Assembly (NCBI RefSeq): GCF_001305595.1
Contig: NZ_CP012406.1
Location: forward strand, 310,001-374,000
Direction of reading: 5' to 3'
From: Azospirillum thiophilum
GTDB lineage: Bacteria > Pseudomonadota > Alphaproteobacteria > Azospirillales > Azospirillaceae
DNA length: 64,000 bases
Shown here: in pieces, positions 42,921 to 50,749 of the stretch
How positions within the stretch are numbered: position 1 is the first letter of the stretch
Layout of the letters: each line of letters opens with the position of its first letter
The notes under the pieces: generated by a model
What the model was told of the DNA's origin: nothing
Databases searched by the model: none
Seen by the model: only the letters and a program-made list of their open reading frames with translations
Made by a program: the position numbers and the translations under genes

Positions 42921-43189
42921 TATGCTACCCCCCGTTCTCGGTCTTGGTCGAATTTCGCCGCCGCCCGTTCGGCCACAGCCACGCGCCGGGCGATGCCGGC
43001 GGCGAAAGTCTCGGAATCAGCGATCAGCACGACCAGCAGGTCGAAGGCATCCGACCACAGGGCGTTGCAGTCTCGGGCTCGGTCACGGTGCCCCAGCAGC
43101 CGGCGGCACCAGCGGTAGACGTCAGCGGCCCGCCGGTCGGTAGAAGCCATGTAGCGGAAGGCCAGCAGGCGGGCGGCAGCGTCATCCAT
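42920..43189 (-). CDS. Small helical phage protein of unknown function
   Basis: 89 residues, almost entirely alpha-helical with many Arg/Ala/Asp (RRAADVYRWCRRLLGHRDRARDCNALWSDAF). It overlaps the Prim-Pol stop by 8 bp and the next gene by one base (TAATG). Codon use matches its neighbours, so it is accepted as real; no domain is recognised. Confidence 0.6.
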   Translation of the reverse strand: MDDAAARLLAFRYMASTDRRAADVYRWCRRLLGHRDRARDCNALWSDAFDLLVVLIADSETFAAGIARRVAVAERAAAKFDQDRERGVA

Positions 43190-44897
43190 GGCCGCCCCCA
43201 TTCCGCGCCCGGCGGGGTGGGAAGCGCACAGTCACCCGGCCATCACCGCCCAGCGCCCGCGCGACCCGGCCGCGCATCTCGTCAGACGCGGAGTCCGCGC
43301 CGATCACGATCACGTCGCGCACCGCCTCCGGCAGCGCCATGTGCAGCAGCGCCGACACCGGCCCGCCGATCCATACCGGCACGCCCGGATAGGCGTTGCG
43401 GGTCTGCGCCCCGATCACCGCCCCGGTACACAGGTGCAGCCGCTCCCCCGACAGCTTGCCCAGGCGCACCGCCGCGCCCTGCCACGCACCGATCAGGCGG
43501 CGGGGCGGCAGCACCTCACCCGTGTTGGGATCGGCAACGGTCGCCATCGTCCGGCCGTCCGGCGCAAGGAAGGTCGCCAGGACTGCGCGCACCTCCGGCT
43601 TGCCGTCCCGGTCCGGCCATCGCGCCATGCAGGCCAACAGAGCGGGATACCGGCCGATGCACCCCGGCTCCGCCCCGTCCGGGCCATGCAGGTACTCCAC
43701 CTCCCCGAAGCCGAACCACGGCCCGGCGGTCGCCGGGTCCACACCGTTGGCAGCCAGGAAGGCCGCGGCGGGGGTATCGGTCAGCGACGCGGCGCGGGCA
43801 TTCCACACCGCCCGGCCGGCGGCCATCTGCACGCCCACCGTGGCAGGCGACGGAGCACCGCCACGCTGACGGCGCTGGGGCTGATAGCGCCGCTGCTGGC
43901 GCTCCGGCGGATCAGGGACGTCGCGCGGGTGGTTCCGCCCGGCGGCTATGCCCCCGTCGATGATCTTTTCCAGATGCGCCGTGTCCCACCCGCCTTTGCG
44001 CGGGTCGATGCTCCACCCCAGCGCCGCCGCCATCAGGTGCTGGCGGACAAGGTCTTCCGGCAGGGCGTTCGTCACGACCAGCCCGCCCAGCTTGAAGGCG
44101 GCCTCGTTCAGCGCGTTGTTCTGGTTGCCCGGCCCGGTCTGCCGGACGGTCTTCACCTCGTCATCCAGCGCGGCGCGGGCATAGGCGGAGATGCGTTCGG
44201 TCTTGGTCGAAGGAGCGCGTGCGGCGGACTTCGGCACCGGCTGGCCGATGCGCTTGGCGAGGAAGGCCGGCAACTCGCGACCGTCGAGGCGCAGGCGCAG
44301 CCACTCCAAGTCATCCGGCTCCGCCATCAGCAGCCGAATCACCCATTCCGGGGCGGGCGCGACGGGGGTGGAATCCGGGCTGCCGATCCAGGCATACCGG
44401 CCGCCGTTCGGGTGGATCGACGGGGCGGCGAGGATGTACCCGCCGGTCGACCGCGTGTCGAGACCCGGCCCCAGCCGCGACCGCGCGCTGTTCTTCACCG
44501 GCCGCCCCGGCCAGCGGAACAGCCAGTGCCGGCCGCCGCTGGGGGTATGCTGGCCCAGCGTGTCCGGCAGCGGCTCCCCGAACAGGCCGGACAGGATCTC
44601 GAGCGTCTCGAAGCCGTTTTCCGCCGGCTTGTCGCCCACCGCGTCCTTGATGTCGGCGTCCATCACCCAGAAGCCGGACTGTTCGCCGGCCGCCAGCCCG
44701 ACATTCGCGCGCGGCCAGCGGGTCCAATATTGCTTCACCCAATAGGGCGAGGTCTTGGCGTCGTTGACGCCGTGTTCGAAGAAGTCCTTTTCCTTGTAAG
44801 GCAGCTTGTCCCCGGCCACGCACGGGAACACCGCCCAGCCGCGGGCGGCATAGGCCGCCGCCGCCTGGAACAGTTCCGGTCCGGCAACTTCGGTCAT
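43182..44897 (-). CDS. Prim-Pol (AEP) primase-polymerase with C-terminal Toprim-like domain
   Basis: 571 residues. The N-terminal bifunctional primase-polymerase domain has AYAARGWAVFPCVAGDKLPY, the metal-binding FWVMDADIKD (Asp80, Asp82) and motif II/III segments GGRHWLFRWPG and STGGYILAAPSIHPNG. After a linker, residues about 400-571 contain YPGVPVWIGGPVSALLHM and DVIVIGADSASDEMRGR, resembling the DUF7146/Toprim-like module of phage primases. It should start replication by making primers for the D5 helicase encoded 1.4 kb downstream. ATG 44897 overlaps the preceding gene. Confidence 0.88.
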   Translation of the reverse strand: MTEVAGPELFQAAAAYAARGWAVFPCVAGDKLPYKEKDFFEHGVNDAKTSPYWVKQYWTRWPRANVGLAAGEQSGFWVMDADIKDAVGDKPAENGFETLEILSGLFGEPLPDTLGQHTPSGGRHWLFRWPGRPVKNSARSRLGPGLDTRSTGGYILAAPSIHPNGGRYAWIGSPDSTPVAPAPEWVIRLLMAEPDDLEWLRLRLDGRELPAFLAKRIGQPVPKSAARAPSTKTERISAYARAALDDEVKTVRQTGPGNQNNALNEAAFKLGGLVVTNALPEDLVRQHLMAAALGWSIDPRKGGWDTAHLEKIIDGGIAAGRNHPRDVPDPPERQQRRYQPQRRQRGGAPSPATVGVQMAAGRAVWNARAASLTDTPAAAFLAANGVDPATAGPWFGFGEVEYLHGPDGAEPGCIGRYPALLACMARWPDRDGKPEVRAVLATFLAPDGRTMATVADPNTGEVLPPRRLIGAWQGAAVRLGKLSGERLHLCTGAVIGAQTRNAYPGVPVWIGGPVSALLHMALPEAVRDVIVIGADSASDEMRGRVARALGGDGRVTVRFPPRRARNGGGHG

Positions 44898-45289
44898 GGC
44901 CGAACCTCCCCGCCGTCCGTCAGATCGCGGACATGCGCCCACAGGCAGGCATCGGCGATGGACAGGGCCAGAGAGAAGAACCCCCACGAGCTGTGCGCCC
45001 GGCCCCCGCGGCTGATCGTCGCCCGCAGGTCGCCCGTGGTGGTTTCCAGCCGGTAGCCCGCCGGCACCATCACCAGGGCGGTGCCGACCAGGGTGATGGG
45101 CGGCAGCCGGCTTGCGGCGACGTCGCTGATCTGCCGCCGCAAGGCCAGATGCTGCTGCACGTCGATGCCGATCCGTCTGCCCGCGCGCAGGCACAGGATG
45201 GCGGTGTGCAGCGTCTCGCACTCCGCGTGCAGGCTGGTGACGTCCTGGGCCAGCCGCCGCAGGTCGCCCAGGTAGGAAGCGCTGGTCAT
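44894..45289 (-). CDS. Hypothetical phage protein
   Basis: 131 residues, helical N-terminal half (LGDLRRLAQDVTSLHAECETLHTAILCLRAG, amphipathic) and a beta-containing C-terminal half (ITLVGTALVMVPAGYRLETTTGDLRATIS). ATGA overlaps on both sides place it in the early operon. No domain recognised. Confidence 0.6.
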   Translation of the reverse strand: MTSASYLGDLRRLAQDVTSLHAECETLHTAILCLRAGRRIGIDVQQHLALRRQISDVAASRLPPITLVGTALVMVPAGYRLETTTGDLRATISRGGRAHSSWGFFSLALSIADACLWAHVRDLTDGGEVRP

Positions 45290-45726
45290 GGCCGGTTGCC
45301 TCCGACCTGGGCGCGGACACGCTCCATCACGTCCGGCGACACCGTGAAGAATCCCAGCGCGCCCTTGCACGGGACCGGCTCCCGGAACGCCACCGGGTTG
45401 GCGAGCTGGAAACCGTAATCGCCGAAGAACCACGGGCTGTCGCTGGCGCTGACACAGCCGACGATGTCGACCATGCCGACGATGCAGCCGCCGTAGGGCC
45501 GGACCTGTTCCATGGTGACGCGCGGCGCACCGGCACGTTCGGCCAGCGGGCCGAATTCCTGCATCGTCAGCAGGACTTCGGTCGTGCCCCACCACTTGCT
45601 CGCGTGGATCAGGACGGAGCCGCGGTAGTTCGTCGGCCAGTCCCGATTTTCAATGTCCTTGCCGCCATGCAGGATTAACCACCACCACGGGGCACGGACG
45701 GACAGAGCCTTCTTCGGGACGGTCAT
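45286..45726 (-). CDS. ASCH-domain protein
   Basis: 146 residues. Signature of the ASCH (PUA-like) fold: LSVRAPWWWLILHGGKDIENRDWPTNYRGSVLIHASK, with the E-N-R-x-W motif in the putative RNA/nucleotide-binding groove, followed by GGCIVGMVDIVGCV. Phage ASCH proteins are widespread next to DUF5131 genes, as here; they are thought to bind RNA or modified nucleotides, and some are amidohydrolases of modified cytidine. The precise role is unknown. ATG 45726 overlaps the upstream stop. Confidence 0.85.
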   Translation of the reverse strand: MTVPKKALSVRAPWWWLILHGGKDIENRDWPTNYRGSVLIHASKWWGTTEVLLTMQEFGPLAERAGAPRVTMEQVRPYGGCIVGMVDIVGCVSASDSPWFFGDYGFQLANPVAFREPVPCKGALGFFTVSPDVMERVRAQVGGNRP

Positions 45727-46868
45727 GGCCGCACCTCCGGGACTTCGTTCCACGTCCGGCCATCCAGCACCCGGCCGGCGGCCTTCTTGCCGACGCGCTT
45801 CAGGACGGCGCGTGCGCCGAACATGTCGAATTGGCGAGGGAAGCCATCGACCTGATGGAAGCGGGGCCGATCAAAATCATAATCGCCGAAGGCGAAGCGG
45901 CCGGCGGTTCCAGCAGGGCACAGCCCGGCCGGCTCCCACTCGCCCCACTGCTTGAAGAAGAACGGACGGCCCGCGGAAGTGCATTGCTCTTGCAATGCCC
46001 GCACCCATCGACGGCTACTCGGTCGTGCGTTAGGCCCGCTCTCGCCGCCACAGATCACCCATCCCAAGCACCCCCCATATACCCGAAGAGACTTCAGCTC
46101 TCCTTCGATACGGCCGACGCGCGAGTAGTGCCCGGTCAGAGCGTTTCCTTTGCCCCCCACCTCACGACATTCAATCGCCGTGAGGTCCACCGGTCCAAGC
46201 ATCGGCTCGACCGATAGAAAACGCAGAAATCAGCGCACACCGAGCAGCTCGGGCACGCGCTCATCGGCCGCCGCTTGATTTTCCACGGTCGCACCGGTCC
46301 AGACATTGGGCAGCGGCCAAAAGGGAAGCCATTGATCGTCACTCCGATGATCGGTGAAGATGTAATGCAGTTCGTTGGAGCGGCGGGTTTGGACGCCCAT
46401 GTCGAAGACGTGCTTTTCAATACGGCGTGGCGCATCTGGATCGGCCAGATACTGGCGCATCCGATCCGGGCGCTTGGTCAGCAACAGGAAATGGTGATGC
46501 TGGCACAGCGCCATCATGGCGAAGACCTGATCGATCCAGTCTTGTTCGACGCTGCCATGGAACAAGTCCGACATGTCGCAGACGAAATACACACGGCTGC
46601 GCTTGGCATTGATCGGCGTGCTCAACACCTCCGGCACCCACCGCAGGGTGCCGTTGAACCTCGGCGTGCCGTTCGGGTCCAGATCGGTCAGGCCCGCATA
46701 GACGCCGTTGCCCTTGTGACCGAAGCGATGGGCGATGCCGGCGGCATAGCAGTTCCGGCAGGCTTCGCTGAGACGGCTGCATCCCCGGATCGGGTTGAGG
46801 CTGGCCGGTATGGCGTTGAGTTGCTGCGCGAGCGCGACCACCCATCCGATGGTGCAATGGTCTCCCAT
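45723..46868 (-). pseudogene. DUF5131 (phage Gp37/Gp68-like) gene interrupted by an in-frame UGA
   Basis: ATG 46868 begins MGDHCTIGWV... and contains the family's cysteine cluster GCSRLSEACRNCYA, DMSDLFH and LLLTKRPDRM, ending VWTGATVENQAAADERVPELLGVR at UGA 46230-46232. The same frame continues at once with FLRFLSVEPMLGPVDL, then WVICGGESGPNARP and PFFFKQWGEWEP, the second half of the same family, ending at 45723. So one 381-residue protein is broken by a single stop; the halves would be 212 and 159 residues if the latter starts at ATG 46202. The loss is either a real nonsense mutation, a sequencing error, or (less likely) readthrough. Function of the family is unknown; the cysteines recall radical-SAM-like proteins. 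Confidence 0.85.
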
Positions 46869-46872
46869 GGCG

Positions 46873-47466
46873 TCAGCCCTCCGCCCGCTCGCCCGCCCGC
46901 AGGCGGTAGGCCACGGCGGCGATGCCGAACACGCACCCGCGCACGGCATCATCCATCGGCTTCGTCGGCTGCCAGTCCTCCGGCTCCAGCAGCCAGGAAT
47001 CGGACGGCTGTCCCGCCGGGAAATCGCTCCGGCGGTGATAGCCGGCATGGGACAGGTATTCCCCGCCGGCCACGTCCAGCGTGCCGGGCGACAGCTCGTC
47101 ATCGGCCGCCGCTCCGTCGTCCACCGCCTTCCGCGCGGCGGCCAGCTCGCCCACCACGATGGACAGCGCCTCGATGTCCGATCCGGTCAGCCCCTCCGGC
47201 AGCAGCAGCACCGGGCGATGGGCGACCCGCGGCAGGCCGGGCAGAGACCGGACACCGATCCCCGCAACCCAGGTGTGGCCCTGCCCATCCCGTTGCGGCT
47301 GGTAGCCGTGATGGGACAGCCGCCGGCCGAAGTTGGCCCGCGTCAGGGGCCGCAGGCGCTTGGAATCGCAGAACGCAGTGTAGACGTTGAACAGATCACG
47401 GACACGAACGGAGGCTTCGCGTCCCTCGCATGCACTGCGGAGGAACGCGTTCAACGTGGCGGACAT
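46873..47466 (-). CDS. Phage early protein with D5_C-like winged-helix domain at N-terminus
   Basis: 197 residues. The first 75 residues (RDLFNVYTAFCDSKRLRPLTRANFGRRLSHHGY) align with the C-terminal winged-helix domain of the D5 helicase in this phage, with the same Y-x2-[WF]-C-x5-x-P-L and FGR spacing. The remainder (LPEGLTGSDIEALSIVVGEL...) is helical and unrecognised. This suggests a DNA-binding accessory replication or regulation protein. It follows a 115-residue gene by 3 bp and precedes the DUF5131 gene by 4 bp. Confidence 0.7.
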   Translation of the reverse strand: MSATLNAFLRSACEGREASVRVRDLFNVYTAFCDSKRLRPLTRANFGRRLSHHGYQPQRDGQGHTWVAGIGVRSLPGLPRVAHRPVLLLPEGLTGSDIEALSIVVGELAAARKAVDDGAAADDELSPGTLDVAGGEYLSHAGYHRRSDFPAGQPSDSWLLEPEDWQPTKPMDDAVRGCVFGIAAVAYRLRAGERAEG

Positions 47467-47469
47467 GGG

Positions 47470-47817
47470 TCAATCCTCCAGGGCTTGGGCCACTCTCGCG
47501 GCGTGGGTGGCGGCGGCGCGGGGCATCTGGGCGCCCGGCGCGGCCGGCGGATGAGGACGACGGCCGGCAGACCTGCCGTCGCAGAAAGGAGCGTTGAAGA
47601 CGGTCAGGGCGGCGACCAGCGCCCGGTTGTCGAAGTCGCCGGACAACCAGGCGGTGGCGACCTGAGCCAACCCGCGCGCGGCGCTGGGGCGGTCGGGAAC
47701 GGCGAAGATCGCTTCAGCCAGGGCCGCACGATCATCCTCATGGGGCTTGCCGGTCAGCACCCGGCCGCAGGCCAGCGACAGGGCTATGCCGGGATCGAGG
47801 TCACGCGGGCCGGTCAT
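47470..47817 (-). CDS. Hypothetical early phage protein
   Basis: 115 residues, helical and Ala-rich (DLDPGIALSLACGRVLTGKPHEDDRAALAEAIFAVPDRPSAARGLAQVATAWLSGDFDNRALVAALT) with a Pro/Arg-rich C-terminus. ATG 47817 is 2 bp after the upstream stop. No family recognised. Confidence 0.6.
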   Translation of the reverse strand: MTGPRDLDPGIALSLACGRVLTGKPHEDDRAALAEAIFAVPDRPSAARGLAQVATAWLSGDFDNRALVAALTVFNAPFCDGRSAGRRPHPPAAPGAQMPRAAATHAARVAQALED

Positions 47818-47819
47818 GG

Positions 47820-48062
47820 CTACGGCCCTCCGCGTTCGACCAGCGACAGCGCCGCGGTCAGCGGGTAGGTCTCGGTCCAGCCGCTCGCCCAGCCCCAGCC
47901 GCTGACGGTGTCGGGCACATACGGGTTCTGCGACAGCAGCTCGCCCGCCATGCGGGCGGAGGCGCCCTCGCCCCAGGCGGCGAGGAATCGCGCGTCGGCC
48001 GGATGATCCATCCGCCCGGACAGCACCAGGGCACAGCCCCCGAGGGTCAGCAGCGCCGTCAT
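47820..48062 (-). CDS. Small phage protein, possible membrane or lipoprotein
   Basis: 80 residues: MTALLTLGGCALVLSG at the N-terminus is hydrophobic with a Cys near residue 10, reminiscent of a short lipoprotein signal but without a charged n-region. The rest is soluble and Trp-rich (GWGWASGWTETYP). ATG 48062 overlaps the upstream stop as ATGA. Function unknown. Confidence 0.5.
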   Translation of the reverse strand: MTALLTLGGCALVLSGRMDHPADARFLAAWGEGASARMAGELLSQNPYVPDTVSGWGWASGWTETYPLTAALSLVERGGP

Positions 48063-48553
48063 GACGCCACCTCGACCGGCCGGAGCGTGGGCAGCCCCGC
48101 GACAACGTCGGTTTCCAGCGCCAGCAGCTCGCCGCGCAGGTCGCCCAGCGCGCGCAGGATTTCCCGCGCCTCCTCCGGAGTGATCTGCCGGCCGCCCTCG
48201 CCGTTGGGGCAGCGCGCGCGGCGCAGCTCTTCGGCGAGGTCGCCCATCTCGGCCATGGCATCGACCAGCCGGGCCATGGGGTCGCCGGGCACGGTGGCGG
48301 CGGCATGGGCCCGGCGCAGTTCCGCCTTGTAGGCGGTCAGGATGGACGGATGCTCGCCCCGCACCACAAGCGCGCGATCCAGCCGCAGAGCCTGGATCAG
48401 CGGGATCTTGTGGCCGTCGTCGTCGGGGTCCGACCACATGCGCACCAGCCGGGCGCTTTTGCCGGTGATTTCTTCGACCCCGGAATCACCCAGGCAGGCA
48501 TGGGCGAGGAAAACCGCGTCCTCAAGGGACAGTGGATCACGGCGCTTGGTCAT
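48059..48553 (-). CDS. CII-like / phage regulatory protein, first gene of leftward early operon
   Basis: 164 residues. The N-terminal half (LSLEDAVFLAHACLGDSGVEEITGKSARLVRMWSDPDDDGHKIPLIQALRLD) looks like a helix-turn-helix DNA-binding domain followed by a helical oligomerisation region; a pattern of this type, with the HKIPL-x-QALRLD element, is annotated as phage regulatory protein CII in alphaproteobacterial prophages. It heads the early leftward transcription unit downstream of the Cro-like gene. ATG 48553 is chosen over GTG 48562. Confidence 0.6.
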   Translation of the reverse strand: MTKRRDPLSLEDAVFLAHACLGDSGVEEITGKSARLVRMWSDPDDDGHKIPLIQALRLDRALVVRGEHPSILTAYKAELRRAHAAATVPGDPMARLVDAMAEMGDLAEELRRARCPNGEGGRQITPEEAREILRALGDLRGELLALETDVVAGLPTLRPVEVAS

Positions 48554-48724
48554 GTCCGACACTCTCTTTGGGATTGCACATGACGCGAGACGTTCGCGCC
48601 GACATAATCACGCCATGCCCGAAGCCCACCGGACGCAGCATCGACACCCGCACGCACAGTCCCGTCAGCCCGAAGCGGGCGGTTCGCTGCGGCGCGCTGC
48701 GTCCGGCAGTTGCTGTTACTCTGC

Positions 48725-48964
48725 TCATGCGGCAACGACCTTCCGGTCAGCCATCGCCGGAGGCGGATCGAAGAACCACGCGTCATCCCACGGCTTGCCG
48801 CGTGCCATCGCATGGCATCGGATGCGTTCCATTTCACGGCGTGAGGGGTCGAGCTCCCCGCTTTCCCACCGGCTGATGGTCGCTTGGTCTCGTCCGACGA
48901 TTTCAGCCATGGCCTTCTGCGAGATGCAGAGAATGGCCGTTCGGATGTGGCGCATCTGGTTCAT
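48725..48964 (-). CDS. XRE-family regulator, Cro-like
   Basis: 79 residues with an XRE-type helix-turn-helix: SQKAMAEIVGRDQATISRWESGELDPSRREMERIRCHA. Its start codon is 12 bp from the operator at 48976-48989, so it is probably autoregulated and opposes the divergent repressor. Position, size and orientation match a Cro protein at a genetic switch. Confidence 0.75.
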   Translation of the reverse strand: MNQMRHIRTAILCISQKAMAEIVGRDQATISRWESGELDPSRREMERIRCHAMARGKPWDDAWFFDPPPAMADRKVVAA

Positions 48965-48975
48965 GCGGGGAGCGT

Positions 48976-48989
48976 ATGCGCATGCGCAT
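48976..48989. promoter_or_regulatory. Switch operator O1, ATGCG-catg-CGCAT
   Basis: Perfect 14-bp palindrome immediately upstream of the Cro-like gene, one of four copies of ATGCGn4CGCAT in the switch region. Confidence 0.7.
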
Positions 48990-49004
48990 TAGTGTGCAAG
49001 AGCC

Positions 49005-49022
49005 AAATGCGTTACCGCATTT
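49005..49022. promoter_or_regulatory. Switch operator O2, AAATGCG-ttac-CGCATTT
   Basis: Perfect 18-bp interrupted palindrome between the divergent XRE genes, 16 bp from O1. A weak rightward promoter TTGCCA / TATATG (49021-49047) partly overlaps it; if used, the repressor mRNA would be nearly leaderless. Confidence 0.7.
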
Positions 49023-49056
49023 GCCATGCGCGTCGCTCGGCTATATGCATGGGCGC

Positions 49057-49410
49057 ATGGTGAACCTTGCGCAGAAAATTGTACGCTTACTAGAGCGCCA
49101 CCGGCTCACGCAGCTGGAGCTGGCTGAAAAGATTGGTGTCCATCAATCGACTGTGAACAGATGGACTAAGGGCGCGGATATCAAGCCAGAGAACTTGGTT
49201 GCGTTGGCGGCATTCGCCGGCCAAACGGTTGATGATTTCCTGTTGTCAGATAGCGTTGAGGCAACCATCACGGACGCAGAAGCAAGCGCTCGGCTAGCTG
49301 AAGACCTTCAGGTAATAGGTGTTGTGGACCCTGAAGAGCGCAAGGATCTTGAAGACCTTCTTCGTAAGCGAGCCGCAGCCGCTCGCGGGCGGCTCGGGCG
49401 CGCCGACTGA
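49057..49410 (+). CDS. Phage repressor, XRE family (CI-like)
   Basis: 117 residues. The N-terminal HTH is LTQLELAEKIGVHQSTVNRWTKGADIKPENLVALAAFAG (residues 18-56), the XRE fold. The C-terminus (VDPEERKDLEDLLRKRAAAARGRLGRAD) is a charged helix, and there is no S24 LexA-like autoprotease domain, so induction probably does not proceed by RecA-triggered self-cleavage. Divergent from the Cro-like gene with two operators between. ATG 49057 (MVNLAQKIV) is preferred; ATG 49045 is the other choice. Confidence 0.78.
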   Translation: MVNLAQKIVRLLERHRLTQLELAEKIGVHQSTVNRWTKGADIKPENLVALAAFAGQTVDDFLLSDSVEATITDAEASARLAEDLQVIGVVDPEERKDLEDLLRKRAAAARGRLGRAD

Positions 49411-49495
49411 TAGCTAATTGAAGCTCCCGTTGCTCATCCTTCGGCAAGCTGTTGAAAGCCTCTATTAACTCGGCCAAGCCCGCTTCGCTCGTCAT
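49268..49495 (-). CDS. 75-residue protein antisense to the repressor gene end
   Basis: Starts at ATG 49495 with an excellent GGAGGAAG site 5 bp upstream, so translation is likely. Sequence MTSEAGLAELIEAFNSLPKDEQRELQLAISRRARAARERLRLAYEEGLQDP is charged and helical. It overlaps the last 143 bp of the repressor convergently. The direct repeat GTTCCTAT(T)ATG occurs twice just upstream. It could be a small regulator transcribed against the repressor. Unknown family. Confidence 0.55.
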   Translation of the reverse strand: MTSEAGLAELIEAFNSLPKDEQRELQLAISRRARAARERLRLAYEEGLQDPCALQGPQHLLPEGLQLAERLLLRP

Positions 49496-49646
49496 AATCT
49501 TCCTCCAAAATCGTAATCCCATATAGGAACATAATAGGAACGTTGTCTCAACCGCCTCCTGCGGGAATTTGTTAAAACTTCTCCCGGTGTGGGCGAATCA
49601 GCCATGAGGGGGAGTTGCGCCTGTTTCTGACAATGCTGCCGAGGTA

Positions 49647-49660
49647 ATGCGTAAGCGCAT
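49647..49660. promoter_or_regulatory. Switch operator O3
   Basis: ATGCG-taag-CGCAT, perfect palindrome matching O1, O2 and O4, about 150 bp upstream of the antisense gene's start. Confidence 0.65.
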
Positions 49661-49679
49661 TTTCTCTCTTGCGCCACGA

Positions 49680-49693
49680 ATGCGCATGCGCAT
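49680..49693. promoter_or_regulatory. Switch operator O4
   Basis: ATGCG-catg-CGCAT, identical to O1 in its 14-bp core and 33 bp (three helical turns) from O3. Confidence 0.65.
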
Positions 49694-49804
49694 ATGGTTG
49701 GGCTGTTCGGAAGCCTTGCACGGCCCTCTTGAACGATCCTCCCAACCTGCCCGGCGGACTGGAACGCGGTCCGCCGGGGATTTTTCTGAGGCTGCGATAT
49801 GCCG

Positions 49805-50749
49805 TTACTTCGCTGCCAATTCCTGCTGAATACGCATGACGAGTTCAAATTCGGCCGGGTCCTGCACTCCGTCCGCGTCCATCAACTGCATGGCGTAGCG
49901 GATCAGCAGGCGCTGCCGAATGCGCGGCGCAGTGTTCAAAGCCGACAGACAATCGCCAAGAACATCCCAACCGGGCTGCTGCCGCCTCAGGTACGGCAAC
50001 AGGGCTGCGCGATCAGCCTCCGTCATCTCGACGCCGCACAGGTCCGACTGCTCCGCGATGTAATCCAGGATGACTTCCACCTCTTCGGGGTGCAGTTCGC
50101 CATCGGCACGGGCCAAGGCGACCAGCACGCGCAGCCCATCGCGCGCCGCCCGGCGCTGGGCCATCCCCGGCTTGTCCGTCGTTCGTACGTCGGGACCGGC
50201 GACGCGGTTGCGTGGGGCCGGTTGCTCGAAACGAACCGGGCTGGCGGGCGTTTTGGTCGGGCTGCTGACCGTTGCGACGGTCGGGAACTCCAGTCCCAGC
50301 GCTTCGGTGAAGAACCGTCGCGGGTCATGGCACTCGCCATCAAGGTCGATCACCTCGACGATCCGGTCGAAGCGGAAGGACCGGGCCGCGCGGCGTTCAT
50401 GACAGAACGCCTGCACGTAGGTCCGCTCGCCGTTCGTATAAAGCTCTCGCATCGTGATTCGCCGCCGCGACAGGGTACCCTTGCTGTCCTGATAGTCGAT
50501 GGCAAAGGTAGACCCGGCCGCATCTTCGGCGATGGCCTGGAACTTGTCGTTCCCAACACAGAAATGCGCGCGGCCATCATGGTCCGACTGGTCAACCAGT
50601 GCCAAGTCAACCCCGATGGTCACGAACAAGCCAGTCATGTCCGCATCATCCGGTTCGGTCAGCCCTTCCGGCTGGAAGGACGCGGGCATAACCGGCGGCA
50701 CAGCTTCTGTTCGCCGGAAGAAACGGCTCAATCCATCGAACACACCCAT
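49805..50749 (-). CDS. WYL domain - TerB-like domain fusion protein
   Basis: 314 residues. Residues about 80-145 read as a WYL domain (FAIDYQDSKGTLSRRRITMRELYTNGERTYVQAFCHERRAARSFRFDRI), with the R-x-F-R-x-D-R-I motif that binds negatively charged ligands. Residues about 215-310 resemble TerB (RDGLRVLVALARADGELHPEEVEVILDYI and RIRQRLLIRYAMQLMDADGVQDPAEFELV), which contain the Asp/Glu metal-binding repeats of tellurite-resistance/TerB proteins. There is no HTH on the polypeptide. WYL proteins commonly regulate phage defence or DNA-damage genes; here a phage encodes one beside its switch. Function is inferred only from these domains. Confidence 0.78.
   Translation of the reverse strand: MGVFDGLSRFFRRTEAVPPVMPASFQPEGLTEPDDADMTGLFVTIGVDLALVDQSDHDGRAHFCVGNDKFQAIAEDAAGSTFAIDYQDSKGTLSRRRITMRELYTNGERTYVQAFCHERRAARSFRFDRIVEVIDLDGECHDPRRFFTEALGLEFPTVATVSSPTKTPASPVRFEQPAPRNRVAGPDVRTTDKPGMAQRRAARDGLRVLVALARADGELHPEEVEVILDYIAEQSDLCGVEMTEADRAALLPYLRRQQPGWDVLGDCLSALNTAPRIRQRLLIRYAMQLMDADGVQDPAEFELVMRIQQELAAK

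Larger units (their letters stand above)
49496..49804. promoter_or_regulatory. Intergenic region with operators O3 and O4
   Basis: 309 bp with no gene. It holds operators ATGCG-taag-CGCAT (49647-49660) and ATGCG-catg-CGCAT (49680-49693), the strong ribosome-binding site of the antisense 75-residue gene, and a repeated element at 49520-49550. It is bounded on the right by the stop of the WYL-TerB gene. Confidence 0.6.

Noticed and set aside
43188..45056. 622-codon plus-strand ORF
   Set aside because: Antisense to the Prim-Pol gene, composition unlike a protein.
46275..47868. Plus-strand ORFs of 357-371 codons
   Set aside because: Antisense to early phage genes with confirmed overlaps and start sites.
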